Shown here piece by piece: positions 8,182-17,842 of a DNA stretch of 64,000 bases. The stretch comes from Parasphingorhabdus flavimaris (GTDB lineage: Bacteria; Pseudomonadota; Alphaproteobacteria; Sphingomonadales; Sphingomonadaceae): contig NZ_JABWMH010000004.1 of the NCBI RefSeq assembly GCF_013371215.1, positions 124,001 through 188,000 on the forward strand. Direction: 5' to 3'. The position numbers and the translations under genes are program-made. The stretch's first letter is position 1. Each line of letters opens with the position of its first letter. Below the pieces are notes generated by a model. The model saw only the letters and a list, made by a program, of their open reading frames with translations. It ran no database searches and had not been told where the DNA came from.

Positions 8182-8925
8182 TTAGAAGCGGAACTGGGTT
8201 CCGACATAGACGGCCTGGCTATCCTGACGATTGTCGGTCAGCGGTGCCATGCGGTCACGCTCGTTGTTGATCCGGACACCGGCGGTCACGTCCAGATTAC
8301 GGGTCAGCGAGTAGCTGCCGCCGACATCAAGCGTATAATCTTTCTGGCTGGCATCCAGAGCGCGGGGCGCAGCGTTGATCGGCGCCGAGGCGTCAATCGA
8401 CATGCGCGTGTTGAAACGGCTCTTCTTGCCGCTATTTTCCTCGCCCAGCACAGGTGCTGCACCAATTTCCGACAGGTCGGGCACGTTACCGGCCAGCTTC
8501 TTGACCGGAATGGCGAAGCTCTTCAGGCCCTTCGCAGAACCCAGGCTATAGGAAACAGGAGCAATTTTCGCGGCGCTGGTGATACCCGATCCGGGTGCAG
8601 CGGCGAGAATATTTTCACGGATGGAAACAGCGTTGGTGCTCGACTTCTGCCGAACCACTACGGTGACAGACCGTTCGCCATCAATCGTGCCGCCCGTCGG
8701 CGTGAATTTGAAGCTCGCATTTCCGCGCAGGAAATTGAGTTCATATTTGGCGGCCAGATCAGGGTCGGCACCGGCCACGGTGAAAGAACCGACCGATCCC
8801 AGTGTCTTGAGGGATACCATATCGTCGTCGCCGGAAAGCACGCGCGCCAGAGCAGGGGTCATGGCAAGGCCAGAGATAGCGATTCCCGTCGCTAACCAAC
8901 CCAAATGACTGCCCTTTTTCGTCAT
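8182..8925 (-). CDS. Predicted outer-membrane beta-barrel-like protein, unknown function
   Basis: The protein has 247 residues from the chosen ATG at 8925. That start gives a clean signal peptide (MTKKGSHLGWLATGIAISG... cut after PALA). An upstream in-frame ATG at 8976 would add 17 residues ahead of the signal and is less likely. The C-terminal 60 residues show alternating strands (YTLDVGGSYSLTRNLDVTAGVRI) and end VGTQFRF; a terminal Phe is the classic outer-membrane insertion signal. The middle is rich in Ala, Ser and Lys and is not recognised. I infer an outer-membrane protein with a small barrel or a barrel-edge domain. The gene is convergent with the ThiE-like gene. Confidence 0.5.
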   Translation of the reverse strand: MTKKGSHLGWLATGIAISGLAMTPALARVLSGDDDMVSLKTLGSVGSFTVAGADPDLAAKYELNFLRGNASFKFTPTGGTIDGERSVTVVVRQKSSTNAVSIRENILAAAPGSGITSAAKIAPVSYSLGSAKGLKSFAIPVKKLAGNVPDLSEIGAAPVLGEENSGKKSRFNTRMSIDASAPINAAPRALDASQKDYTLDVGGSYSLTRNLDVTAGVRINNERDRMAPLTDNRQDSQAVYVGTQFRF

Positions 8926-9275
8926 GACGACACTTATTCCCCTTTGATAGACAATGGCTATAGCAAATTCCGACACCCTGCACGAGTCAAGTTATTGCAT
9001 TTGTCCGATTTTACCCAAGCGTCGGCTTTCTGTTGCAGATCGGTAACGCTTCTGTCCGGACAATCTTAAGGCACAATAGCCGAGCCATGATGAACCTGAG
9101 ATGATTTTACCGCCATTCAACTGGCGTTCAGTCCCCGATGCACAAGAGCAAAACATGCGCTTGTGCTTGCCCCCTGCGGCAAAGCATTTATAGAGAGCGC
9201 TGAAATATATTCGCGTCCGGGACAAATCCTGCAAAAAGATTTCGTATCGGCGCAAAATGCAATCAGGAGCGCTTC
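8926..9275. other. 350-bp intergenic region with one hairpin
   Basis: This region lies between the divergent barrel-protein gene and the DUF3576 lipoprotein gene. It probably holds both promoters, but I cannot assign them. The one clear element is an inverted repeat at 9140-9166, with arms GCACAAGAGC and GCGCTTGTGC (one mismatch) around AAAACAT. There is no T run after it, so it is more likely a regulatory site or an mRNA hairpin than a terminator. No tRNA or small RNA is recognised. Confidence 0.5.
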
Positions 9276-9725
9276 ATGTCCCGCCTCAAATCAACCCGTT
9301 TACTGCCTTCTGTAACCGCTGGCCTGCTGGCTCTGTCCCTGCTGTCCGGCTGTGGCGGAAAAGAGCGGCCCAAGGCCGATCTCGCCGCATCGCAGGTCAC
9401 CACGATTGGCGTGAACAGCTATTTGTGGCGCGCATCGCTTGATGCCCTGTCGTTCATGCCGCTGACCCAGACCGACAGCAATGGCGGCGTCATCCTGACC
9501 GACTGGTATGTCAATCCGCAGAATCCGGGCGAGCGGATGAAGATCAATGTTTCGATTCTCGACCGCGATTTGCGCGCCGATGCGCTGCGGGTTGCTGCGT
9601 CGCGCCAGATCGCCCAGAACGGCACCTGGGTCGATGCTCCGGTGAAGGCGGCAACGACGCAGAAGCTGGAACAGATCATTCTGACCAAGGCGCGCGATTT
9701 GCGACGCGGTGTGATTTCCAACTAA
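9276..9725 (+). CDS. DUF3576 family lipoprotein
   Basis: The protein has 149 residues. The signal peptide ends in the lipobox LLSGC, so Cys about 26 is the predicted lipidated residue. The mature part (SYLWRASLDALSFMPLTQTDSNGG, DWYV...GER.K.NV.ILD..LRADALRV) matches the DUF3576 family of alphaproteobacterial lipoproteins. The function is unknown. It sits 27 bp upstream of leuS, and the series leuS-lptE-holA follows, a recurring order in alphaproteobacteria. The lptE partner suggests an envelope role, but that is inference. A GGAG-type ribosome site precedes the ATG. Confidence 0.82.
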   Translation: MSRLKSTRLLPSVTAGLLALSLLSGCGGKERPKADLAASQVTTIGVNSYLWRASLDALSFMPLTQTDSNGGVILTDWYVNPQNPGERMKINVSILDRDLRADALRVAASRQIAQNGTWVDAPVKAATTQKLEQIILTKARDLRRGVISN

Positions 9726-9752
9726 ACTTTCCTCCCGCATCATGGGGCCGCA

Positions 9753-12281
9753 ATGACCGATCAGCGATTCAATCCACTGGCGGCGGACAAACGCTGGCAA
9801 GAGCGCTGGGCGACCGCCGGCACTTTCGAGGCGGATGACGCCAGCAGCAAGCCGCGCAGCTACGTGCTCGAGATGTTTCCCTATCCGTCGGGCCGCATCC
9901 ACATGGGCCATGTCCGCAACTATACGATGGGCGATGTGCTCGCCCGTTTCCGGCGCATGCAGGGCTATGAAGTGCTCCACCCGATGGGCTGGGACGCCTT
10001 CGGCATGCCGGCGGAAAATGCGGCGATGGAAAAGAAGGTCCATCCCGGCGAGTGGACGAGAGCCAATATCGCCTCGATGCGCAGTCAGCTGAAGACTCTG
10101 GGCTTTGCCTTTGACTGGAGCCGCGAACTGGCGACTTGCGATCCGGAATATTATGGCCAGGAACAGGCGCTGTTCATCGACCTGTTCGAGGGCGGTCTGG
10201 TCTATCGCAAGGAATCGGCGGTCAACTGGGATCCGGTCGACATGACCGTGCTCGCCAACGAACAGGTGATCGACGGCAAGGGCTGGCGTTCCGGTGCGCA
10301 GGTTGAAAAGCGCAAGCTCAGCCAGTGGTTCCTGAAGATCACCGATTTTGCCGAAGATTTGCTCGCTGGACTGGACGAGTTGAAAGGCTGGCCGGAAAAA
10401 GTGCGGCTGATGCAGGAAAACTGGATCGGCAAGTCGCAGGGGCTGCAATTTCATTTCGCTCTGGCCGAAGCGCAGGGCGATATCGCCAGCGTCGAGGTCT
10501 TCTCGACGCGGCCGGACACGATTTTCGGTGCGAGTTTCGTGGCTTTGGCTGCGGACCATCCGCTGACCCAGAAACTGGCCGGCCAGAACGAGGCGCTCGC
10601 CGCCTTCGCCGAGCAATGCAAGGCGGGCGGGACCACCGCTGCCGAGCTCGAGACGATGGAGAAAAAGGGCTTTGACACCGGCCTGACCGTCACCCACCCG
10701 CTGGATCCCGACTGGCAGTTGCCGGTCTATGTCGCCAATTTCGTGCTGATGGATTATGGCACCGGCGCGGTTTTCGGCGTACCGGCGCATGACCAGCGCG
10801 ATCTCGATTTTGCCCGCAAATATGGCCTGCCGGTCAAGCGCGTCGTGTCCGATGGCGAGGAAACCGCTGCGGAATATGTCGGCAATGAAGCCTATACCGG
10901 TCCCGGCAAGATTGTGAACAGCGCATTCCTTGACGGCATGACCGTCGAAGCGGCGCAGCAGACGGTGATCGATCGCGCGCAATCGGAAGGCTGGGGCAAG
11001 GCCCAGACCACCTGGCGGCTGCGCGACTGGGGTGTTTCGCGGCAACGTTACTGGGGCACGCCGATTCCGATCATCCATTGCGATGATTGCGGTCCGGTGC
11101 CGGTCCCCAAGGATCAGCTTCCGGTCGTCCTGCCGGAGGATATCGATTTCGAAACGCCGGGCAATCCGCTCGAGCGCCACGCGACCTGGAAACATATTGA
11201 TTGCCCGAAATGCGGCAAGGCGGCGCGGCGCGAGACCGATACGCTCGACACATTTGTCGACAGCAGCTGGTATTTCCTGCGCTTTGCCAGCCAGCCGGAC
11301 GACCGGCCCTTTGATCCTGAAGTGGTCAAGCAGTGGCTGCCGGTGACGCAATATATCGGCGGCGTCGAACATGCGATCCTGCATCTGCTTTATGCGCGTT
11401 TCTGGACGCGGGCGCTGGCGAGCATCGGCAAGCTGGATTTCGCGGAACCGTTCGAGAGCCTGTTCACCCAGGGGATGGTGACGCACGAGACATACAAACA
11501 TGGCGACGGCAGCTGGCTGTCGCCCGACGAGGTCGAGAAAAACGGCGCCGACTGGGCTGTGATTTCGGACGGGTCGCCGGTCACCACCGGCCGGGTCGAG
11601 AAAATGTCGAAGTCGAAGAAAAATGTCGTCGACCCCGATCCGATCATCGAACAATATGGCGCCGACGCGGTGCGTTTCTTCATGCTGTCCGACAGCCCGC
11701 CCGAGCGCGACCTGCCCTGGTCGGAAGCGGGCATCGAGGGCAGCTGGCGCTTTGTCCAGCGGCTCTGGCGTCTGTTCATCGCGGTTGCTGACAGCAGCGA
11801 TGAGGGCGAAGACAAGGCGCTCCGCCGCAAGCTGCACCAGACCGTGGCCGGAGTCGCCGGCGACGTCGAAGCATTGTCGTTCAACAAGGCGGTCGCGAAG
11901 ATTTTCGAACTGGTCAATCTGATCGAGAAATCGCAGCCTTCTGCAGACCGGACGACAGCGATCAAGTCGCTCGCCCGGATCGTCGCTCCGATGGTTCCGC
12001 ATATCGCCGAAGAGGCCTGGGCATTGTTCGGCGAAACCGGGCTGGTCGCCGATGCGCCCTGGCCGGAGGTCGACGAAAGTCTGCTGGTCGAGGATGAAGT
12101 GACCATCGCGATCCAGGTCCGCGGCAAGCTGCGCGATACAATTACCGTTGCAAAAGGCAGCAGCAAAGAGCAGCTTGAAGAACTTGCTCTGGCATCCGAG
12201 AAGGTGCAGCGTAGTCTCGACGGAGCGGAAGTTAAGAAGGTGATTGTCGTGCCCGACCGACTGGTCAATATCGTAATATGA
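9753..12281 (+). CDS. leuS: Leucyl-tRNA synthetase
   Basis: A class I aminoacyl-tRNA synthetase of 842 residues that charges tRNA-Leu. The HIGH-type motif is in [12 protein letters not shown] (about 42-53), and the KMSKS loop is exact at 617-621. The CP1 editing domain lies between them, with a TRPDTIFGA segment of the type used for hydrolysing mischarged tRNA. A zinc-type CDDCG...CPKCG set (about residues 446-487) precedes the catalytic completion. The C-terminal anticodon-binding and LeuS tail (VQVRGKLRD) are present. It overlaps lptE by ATGA at 12278-12281. Confidence 0.97.
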   Translation: MTDQRFNPLAADKRWQERWATAGTFEADDASSKPRSYVLEMFPYPSGRIHMGHVRNYTMGDVLARFRRMQGYEVLHPMGWDAFGMPAENAAMEKKVHPGEWTRANIASMRSQLKTLGFAFDWSRELATCDPEYYGQEQALFIDLFEGGLVYRKESAVNWDPVDMTVLANEQVIDGKGWRSGAQVEKRKLSQWFLKITDFAEDLLAGLDELKGWPEKVRLMQENWIGKSQGLQFHFALAEAQGDIASVEVFSTRPDTIFGASFVALAADHPLTQKLAGQNEALAAFAEQCKAGGTTAAELETMEKKGFDTGLTVTHPLDPDWQLPVYVANFVLMDYGTGAVFGVPAHDQRDLDFARKYGLPVKRVVSDGEETAAEYVGNEAYTGPGKIVNSAFLDGMTVEAAQQTVIDRAQSEGWGKAQTTWRLRDWGVSRQRYWGTPIPIIHCDDCGPVPVPKDQLPVVLPEDIDFETPGNPLERHATWKHIDCPKCGKAARRETDTLDTFVDSSWYFLRFASQPDDRPFDPEVVKQWLPVTQYIGGVEHAILHLLYARFWTRALASIGKLDFAEPFESLFTQGMVTHETYKHGDGSWLSPDEVEKNGADWAVISDGSPVTTGRVEKMSKSKKNVVDPDPIIEQYGADAVRFFMLSDSPPERDLPWSEAGIEGSWRFVQRLWRLFIAVADSSDEGEDKALRRKLHQTVAGVAGDVEALSFNKAVAKIFELVNLIEKSQPSADRTTAIKSLARIVAPMVPHIAEEAWALFGETGLVADAPWPEVDESLLVEDEVTIAIQVRGKLRDTITVAKGSSKEQLEELALASEKVQRSLDGAEVKKVIVVPDRLVNIVI

Positions 12282-12799
12282 CGGCTGTGATGGCCCGGAT
12301 CACCCTGTTGGTGACATTGTCGGCGATGCTGGCCGGGTGCAACCTGCGGCCGCTCTACTCCGGCGGCACCAGCGGTGTCGTCGCGCAGCAGCTCGGCCAT
12401 GTCGAAATCGAGCCGATCGCCGGCAAAGCGGGATGGTTGACCCGCAACGCGCTCAAGGATCAGCTCGAAGCGTTTGAGGGCCAGGAAGCAAAATACCGGC
12501 TGATGATCGTACTGGACGACAAGATTGCCGGATTTGGTGTGCGCAGCGATGACCGGATCACCCGCGAGCGCAGAACCTTGCGCGCCCGCTATCAGCTGGT
12601 CCGTCTCGCCGATTCGGTCGTCGTGCTGGACGCAACCGCGGGTTCGGATGCCGGGATCGACGTCGTATCGTCCGAATATGCGACCCTTGCTGCGGAAGAT
12701 ACCGCGCTGGAAAATCTGGCGACCCGCGTCGCCAACCAGATTGTAACCCGGCTTTCCCTATTCGCCCGGACCGAGGCCAACGCGCAACCGCAACCATGA
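12278..12799 (+). CDS. lptE: LPS-assembly lipoprotein LptE
   Basis: The protein has 173 residues. A short signal peptide ends in the lipobox [15 protein letters not shown] after the cysteine is the usual start of mature LptE. LptE plugs the LptD barrel and helps place lipopolysaccharide (or glycosphingolipid-bearing outer leaflets in sphingomonads) at the cell surface. The gene is coupled on both sides: ATGA with leuS and ATGA with holA (12796-12799), as in many proteobacteria. Similarity is low, as is usual for LptE, so the call rests on the lipobox, size and context. Confidence 0.85.
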   Translation: MTAVMARITLLVTLSAMLAGCNLRPLYSGGTSGVVAQQLGHVEIEPIAGKAGWLTRNALKDQLEAFEGQEAKYRLMIVLDDKIAGFGVRSDDRITRERRTLRARYQLVRLADSVVVLDATAGSDAGIDVVSSEYATLAAEDTALENLATRVANQIVTRLSLFARTEANAQPQP

Positions 12800-13824
12800 A
12801 GGTCAAGCCGGAAGAGATTGTCAGGCGCTTTCATTCTGCCGCCAATCCATGCCGTCTGGTCCTTTTATGCGGTCCCAACGTCACCCGCTGTCAGGCGCTG
12901 GTCGACGAACTGGTCAAACCATTGGCCCAGTCCGCAGAGCGGGTCGACATGACCATCGCCGACGTCACCGAAAGCGCTGCGCGCCTCAATGACGAGGCCA
13001 ATTCCGCCTCGCTGTTCGGGGACAAGCGCTATATCGTGCTGCGGCTGAACAGCGGCGAAGCGGTCCGGGCGACGAATGCGATCGAAACCTTGCTGGCAAG
13101 CGGGTCGGGCGGCGATCCGGTCTTTGTCATCGCCCCCGGCATGGGTGACAAGACCGCCCTGGCGAAATCAATCATCGCCGCGCCGGATGCGTTGATCGCG
13201 ACCTGCTATGAGACCACACCGGAACAGGCGGCAGCGGCGATCGTGACCATGGCAAAAACGGAAGGCGTGAAGCTGAGCCGGGAAATGGCGCAGGAAATGG
13301 CCGCGCTGACCAGCAACGATCTGGTGCTGGCGCGGCTGGAGGTGGAAAAAATCGCCCTCTATCTCGACGCCACGCCCGACAACCCGCAAACACCGGAATC
13401 CGACGTTCTCGCCTTGCTCGGTGCCGAAAATGACGAAGAGGATATCGGCCTGTTGATCCACGCCGCGCTCAATGGCGACGGGCCGCGGCTGGCGCGCGAG
13501 ATTGCCGCCTCGCGCGCGCAGGGCATTAGCGAGATCGGCCTGATCAGGATCATGCTCCGCCATCTCACCAAGCTGGCAGAGCTGCGGTCCAAGGTCGACA
13601 ATGGCGCCAATGTCGATTCGGTCGCCGGCCATCCCAGCGTCTTTTTCAAGGAACAGAAGCATTTCAAGCGGCAGCTGAGAATCTGGTCCTCTGCCCATAT
13701 CGCCCGACTGATAGAGCGGATTCTGCAGCTCGAGATCACGCTGAAAAGCAGCGGTCAGCCGGACCAGGTGTTGCTCGAGGAAGAATTGCTGCTGATCGCG
13801 CGGAAGGCAGCGAGAAGCCGCTAG
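12796..13824 (+). CDS. holA: DNA polymerase III subunit delta
   Basis: A clamp-loader subunit of 342 residues. The N-terminal part has the RFxxxxxPCRLVLLCGPN and LFGDKRYIVLRL segments typical of HolA, and the helical C-terminal region includes GISEIGLIRIMLRHL. It works with delta' and tau/gamma to open the sliding clamp. The gene is the last of the DUF3576-leuS-lptE-holA series and is convergent with the DUF4402 gene, one base apart. Confidence 0.9.
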   Translation: MKVKPEEIVRRFHSAANPCRLVLLCGPNVTRCQALVDELVKPLAQSAERVDMTIADVTESAARLNDEANSASLFGDKRYIVLRLNSGEAVRATNAIETLLASGSGGDPVFVIAPGMGDKTALAKSIIAAPDALIATCYETTPEQAAAAIVTMAKTEGVKLSREMAQEMAALTSNDLVLARLEVEKIALYLDATPDNPQTPESDVLALLGAENDEEDIGLLIHAALNGDGPRLAREIAASRAQGISEIGLIRIMLRHLTKLAELRSKVDNGANVDSVAGHPSVFFKEQKHFKRQLRIWSSAHIARLIERILQLEITLKSSGQPDQVLLEEELLLIARKAARSR

Positions 13825-13825
13825 C

Positions 13826-14371
13826 TCATTCGTAGTCGGCGGTGATCGCGATCCGCCCGCGAAACTGGCCATTGGCATCGCCGCGCAGCCGCAACTGTCC
13901 GCCAAAGGTAAAGACCAGCCGTCCGGCCGGATCAAGCCTTGCCATGGCCGGCAGGTTGGTTTCCAGCTTCTCGAGCTCCGCCGTCGAACCATTGGGCGCG
14001 CTCAGCAATATTCTTTCCGGCAGGGACACCCGCACGTTCCGGCCCGGTTCTCCGGTCAGCCGTCCTTCGCCGTGGAGCGACATACCACCGAGATTGGCGA
14101 TGCTGCCGCTCATCTGCCTGGCACCGGACATCGGATCAATACTGACCATACCGCCACCGCCGCCGATCAGCGCCATGCGCGAAAAATCCAGATTGGCGGT
14201 AATCTCGATCTGCAACGGGATTTCCTGCTTGCCGGCCGCCGTTTGGGAGAGACTGTCCGACATCGGGCTATCCGCGCACAGGCGGCATTGCGCTTGCGCC
14301 ATATCCGGCAGGAATGCCAGATATGCGGTCATGATTGCTCCTGCCAGCCAGCGATTTCCTACCATGGTCAT
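13826..14371 (-). CDS. Secreted DUF4402 domain protein, orphan
   Basis: The protein has 181 residues from the ATG at 14371. That start leaves a short signal peptide cut near DMAQAQ; frames open further upstream give a poor N-terminus. The mature domain shows the DUF4402 pattern: LDFSRMAL, a Gly-rich stretch, then GEPGRNVRVSLP...LLSAPNG and a final GQLRLRGDANGQFRGRIAITADYE. It resembles in layout the DUF4402 protein at 38453-38944, but no chaperone or usher gene is next to it. A second 14371/14365 ATG pair makes the exact start uncertain. The role is unknown. Confidence 0.65.
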   Translation of the reverse strand: MTMVGNRWLAGAIMTAYLAFLPDMAQAQCRLCADSPMSDSLSQTAAGKQEIPLQIEITANLDFSRMALIGGGGGMVSIDPMSGARQMSGSIANLGGMSLHGEGRLTGEPGRNVRVSLPERILLSAPNGSTAELEKLETNLPAMARLDPAGRLVFTFGGQLRLRGDANGQFRGRIAITADYE

Positions 14372-14485
14372 AGAAGATATTTTGGCGGGATATGGTGAAT
14401 ATCCGGTTAAGCGGAGCCCCGATTCGCTGTGAGCTTCCGCGCCAGCCCTATTGACCGTCTGCGATCGAGGCCCCATTTACACGGC

Positions 14486-14884
14486 ATGGAAAAAACAAAT
14501 TTGAGCGACGAACAATGGCGACAACGGCTATCGCCTGAACAATATCACGTGCTGCGCGAAGCCGGCACCGAGCGGCCATTTACCGGATCGCTGAACGCCG
14601 AATATCGCGACGGTGAATTTTTCTGCGCCGGCTGCGGCAGCAAATTGTTTGAATCGGAAAGCAAGTTTGACAGCGGTTGCGGCTGGCCGAGTTTCTCGAT
14701 CCCTGCCGATAGCGACGCGGTCACCGAGATCGAGGACAATAGCCTCGGCATGCGCCGGGTCGAGGTCCGCTGCGCCACTTGCGACGGCCATCTCGGCCAT
14801 GTTTTCCCCGACGGTCCGACCGAAACCGGCCTCCGCTATTGCATGAACAGCGCGGCGATGGCTTTTGAACCGAAGGAAGACTGA
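14486..14884 (+). CDS. msrB: Peptide-methionine (R)-S-oxide reductase
   Basis: The protein has 132 residues from [11 protein letters not shown]. Upstream in-frame codons exist, but this start fits the family length. Zinc-site cysteines are in CAGCG and [12 protein letters not shown]. The catalytic motif is [11 protein letters not shown], whose Cys attacks the methionine R-sulfoxide. It repairs oxidised methionine in the cytosol using thioredoxin. The gene starts 114 bp from the divergent DUF4402 gene and stands alone. Confidence 0.94.
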   Translation: MEKTNLSDEQWRQRLSPEQYHVLREAGTERPFTGSLNAEYRDGEFFCAGCGSKLFESESKFDSGCGWPSFSIPADSDAVTEIEDNSLGMRRVEVRCATCDGHLGHVFPDGPTETGLRYCMNSAAMAFEPKED

Positions 14885-14973
14885 TTTTTTGCTGTATTTC
14901 CCCGCGTTCAGCCTGCAGTAAGGCGGCGACACGCTAGAAAAACTTATATTCAGCGTATAGTGGGCAGATCAAT

Positions 14974-17088
14974 ATGGCGCGTGGCAAAAAACGCAAATCA
15001 GAGCAGGGGCCAGCGCGCAAATGGTTCTGGCGGCTGGTCAAAACCGGCCTGATTGCAGGACTTCTGGCGACTATTTCCCTGGTGGTGGCGGTGCTCGTTG
15101 TCCGCTCTTCCCTTCCCGGCTTCGAGGATCTGAAATCCTCGCCCAATGGCCAGATGATCCGGGTGCTCGACGTGAACGGCAAGGAGCTGTTCTCGATGGG
15201 CCCGAGCTATGGCGAGTGGCTGCAATATCCGGATATTCCGGAGGTCATGAAGGCCGCGATGGTCTCGGTCGAGGACCGGCGCTACGAAAACCATCCCGGT
15301 GTTGATCCTATCGGTATCGCGCGGTCCATCCAGGTCAGGATGCAGCGCGGCCACTGGGCCCAGGGCGGCTCCACGATCACCCAGCAGCTGGCGCGCAATA
15401 TATTTCTCAACAACAACCGGACCTTTGGCCGAAAAGGGCGGGAAATCCTGCTCGCGCTGGCCATAGAACGGAAATTTTCCAAGGAGCAGATTCTCGAGCT
15501 CTATCTCAACAAGGTCTATTATGGCGGCGGGGCCTATGGCATCGATGCCGCTTCGCGCCGGTTCTTCGCCCATGGCGCCAGAGATCTCAGCCTCGCCGAG
15601 GCGGCCATCATCGCCGGACTGGTCAAGGCCCCGTCGCGTTATTCGCCGACCGCCGACGCGAAAGCGGCAATCGGGCGGGCAACCGTGGTGCTGGAAGTGA
15701 TGCAGGACGCCGGTGCCATAACCGCAACCGAGGCCGCGGAAGCCCAGCCGGCTTCGGTCAAGCTGGCACCGGAACCACGGCAAAACAGCGTCCGCTATTT
15801 TACCGACTGGGCGCTGCCACAACTCGAATTGCTGATCGACGAAGCGGTCGAGCCGATCGAAGTCTGGACCACTCTGGATCTCGATATGCAACGCGCGGCG
15901 GCGACCGCTATCCAGTCGCGGGTACCGGCGGGTGCCCAGGGCGCGCTGGTCGCGATCGACCGTGATGGTGCGGTTCGCGCCATGGTGGGCGGCACCGATT
16001 ATGTGACATCCAACTATAACCGCGCCACCCAGGCGGTGCGTCAGCCCGGCTCCGCCTGGAAGGTGTTCGTCTATATGGCGGCGCTGGAGGCAGGCTATTC
16101 GCCCGACGATACGGTAACCGATGCGCCGATCACGATCGGCAACTGGACGCCGCGTAACAGCGGTAACCGCTATGCCGGTGATATTGACGTCCGGACCGCC
16201 TTTGCCTTTTCGAAAAATACCGTCGCGGCGGCGATTGGCAATGACATCGGTACCTCGACGATCGCCAATATGGCGCGCCGCTTCGGCATCACCACGCCGA
16301 TCGATACCAATCCGTCGATGGTGCTCGGCACCTCCGATGTTCGATTGCTCGACATGACCCGTGCCTTTGCCTCGATCAGCGCCAAAGGGGTCGCGATCAC
16401 GCCGTTCGGCATCACCAAGGTGCAGACGATGAAGGGCGATGTTCTCTACCAGAGCAAATTTGACGGCAGCCGCGTGCTGGTCGACCCGTGGGTCGCGGCG
16501 GGGATCACCGACCTGATGCAGACGGCGGTCAACACCGGCACCGGGCGGGCGGCGCAGATCGGCAGGCCGGTTGCGGGCAAGACCGGGACCACCAGCAGCA
16601 ACAAGGATGGCTGGTTCCTGGGCTTCTCCAGCGGCCTGACCACCGGCGTATGGATGGGGCGCGATGACGCAAAACCGGTCGGTGGCCTGCAGGGTGGCCG
16701 GGCTCCGGCCTCGGCGTTCGCGCAATTCATGAAAACGGCCGTGGCCAAGCGCAAGGTCGAACAATTTGATACCGAGCTGGTCCTGCCGGAATGGCAGTTG
16801 GAGCCGGACGAGGATGAATTGTTTGGCGAGCCGGAAGACGGTATTTATGTCGATGAAAACGGCATGCCGATCGAGACCGGTCGCGGGATAGAATTTGATC
16901 TGGAAGGTGGCGAGGCCGCCGACAATCCTCGTCTGGACCAGGAATGGATCGATTCAGTGCTCGGCCGCGGCGCAGATCCTGCTCCGCGCAGACCGGAGCC
17001 GGCTCCCGTCAGAAAGCCCAGACCGTTGCCGCCCCAGAATCAGCCGGAATCCCTGCTCCCCGAAACGCTCCGTCCGGAAGGCCAATAA
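14974..17088 (+). CDS. Class A penicillin-binding protein (PBP1A family)
   Basis: A bifunctional peptidoglycan synthase of 704 residues. After a basic N-terminus and one membrane helix (about 18-42), the GT51 glycosyltransferase domain shows VSVEDRRYENHPGVDP with catalytic Glu about E100, then GGSTITQQLARN and RKGREILLALAIE. The transpeptidase domain has SAWK at 360-363 (nucleophile Ser360), SKN in FAFSKNT, and KTGT at 536-539. The last 110 residues are acidic and then proline-rich, probably a flexible periplasmic tail. It polymerises and cross-links glycan strands at the inner membrane. It is likely monocistronic. Confidence 0.92.
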   Translation: MARGKKRKSEQGPARKWFWRLVKTGLIAGLLATISLVVAVLVVRSSLPGFEDLKSSPNGQMIRVLDVNGKELFSMGPSYGEWLQYPDIPEVMKAAMVSVEDRRYENHPGVDPIGIARSIQVRMQRGHWAQGGSTITQQLARNIFLNNNRTFGRKGREILLALAIERKFSKEQILELYLNKVYYGGGAYGIDAASRRFFAHGARDLSLAEAAIIAGLVKAPSRYSPTADAKAAIGRATVVLEVMQDAGAITATEAAEAQPASVKLAPEPRQNSVRYFTDWALPQLELLIDEAVEPIEVWTTLDLDMQRAAATAIQSRVPAGAQGALVAIDRDGAVRAMVGGTDYVTSNYNRATQAVRQPGSAWKVFVYMAALEAGYSPDDTVTDAPITIGNWTPRNSGNRYAGDIDVRTAFAFSKNTVAAAIGNDIGTSTIANMARRFGITTPIDTNPSMVLGTSDVRLLDMTRAFASISAKGVAITPFGITKVQTMKGDVLYQSKFDGSRVLVDPWVAAGITDLMQTAVNTGTGRAAQIGRPVAGKTGTTSSNKDGWFLGFSSGLTTGVWMGRDDAKPVGGLQGGRAPASAFAQFMKTAVAKRKVEQFDTELVLPEWQLEPDEDELFGEPEDGIYVDENGMPIETGRGIEFDLEGGEAADNPRLDQEWIDSVLGRGADPAPRRPEPAPVRKPRPLPPQNQPESLLPETLRPEGQ

Positions 17089-17095
17089 TAAGCGG

Positions 17096-17842
17096 TCAGT
17101 CGGCCAGCGGGGCTGGTTGCTCCACTCCGACCATATGCAGGCCACGGCCATGTTGTTTGAGCCAGCGGTCGGCGACGCGCCGGTCCGATTCAAAAATCCG
17201 GTCGAGCAACGCATAGAAACGGGGACTGTGGTCCATGTGGGTGAGATGCGCCACCTCGTGCGCCACAACCGACCGGCGGACGTGGGGCGGAGCCATGACC
17301 AGCCGCCAGCTCAGCCGGATCGACTTGCGACCGGAACAGCTGCCCCAGCGTCGGCGCGCATCGCCAACCGCCAATTTGGGCAAATCAGTGCCAGCCCGCT
17401 CGCAATAAAAGGCGAGGTCGTCGGCATAGACGGTTCGCGCCTGGGCCTTCAGCCAGCGCAGGATTCGGGTTTCGACATGTTCCTGCGGACCGCCAAGCCG
17501 GATTTCGCCTTCCCCGAGCAGGGGCGCTCTGGCAAAATCCGGAGACCAGCGAATGATATGCGGCTCGCCCAGAAACGCGATCTGGCTGCCATGCTCGACC
17601 GGGACCGGGGGGACGGCTTCGGCAAAGCGGGCGTTCAGCCAGCCGGATTTCGACCGGGCAAATCGCAGAGCCTGATCTTCCGACGCATAGACCGGCATGG
17701 TCAGGCAGACGACCCGCTTGACCGTATCTGCCGAAACGATGATCGAACGGGCCTGCTTTGATCGCCGGATCTGGAGCGGATAGCTTTTGCCATCCAGGAA
17801 AATTTCCTGCGCCTCGGAACGGGCTTTGCTAAAGCTGAGCAT
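17096..17842 (-). CDS. YgjP-like zinc metallopeptidase (DUF45 / M48-related)
   Basis: The protein has 248 residues. The zinc-binding helix is HEVAH at 195-199 followed by HMDHSPRFY, and RRRWGSCS (about 164-170) is the hallmark motif of the YgjP/DUF45 family. It is a predicted cytosolic metalloprotease with unknown substrates. Its start lies inside the end of ycgN (14-bp overlap), so sco, ycgN and this gene form one minus-strand unit. It is convergent with the penicillin-binding protein gene. Confidence 0.85.
   Translation of the reverse strand: MLSFSKARSEAQEIFLDGKSYPLQIRRSKQARSIIVSADTVKRVVCLTMPVYASEDQALRFARSKSGWLNARFAEAVPPVPVEHGSQIAFLGEPHIIRWSPDFARAPLLGEGEIRLGGPQEHVETRILRWLKAQARTVYADDLAFYCERAGTDLPKLAVGDARRRWGSCSGRKSIRLSWRLVMAPPHVRRSVVAHEVAHLTHMDHSPRFYALLDRIFESDRRVADRWLKQHGRGLHMVGVEQPAPLAD

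Noticed and set aside
8992-9255. An 87-codon minus-strand frame in the 350-bp gap
   Set aside because: No ribosome site, no homology recognised, and unusual composition compared with neighbours.
9300-12002. A 900-codon open frame on the minus strand
   Set aside because: It is antisense to leuS, whose motifs are complete. Its product has no recognisable domain and is rich in Arg, His and Ile, as shadow frames of G+C-rich genes are.
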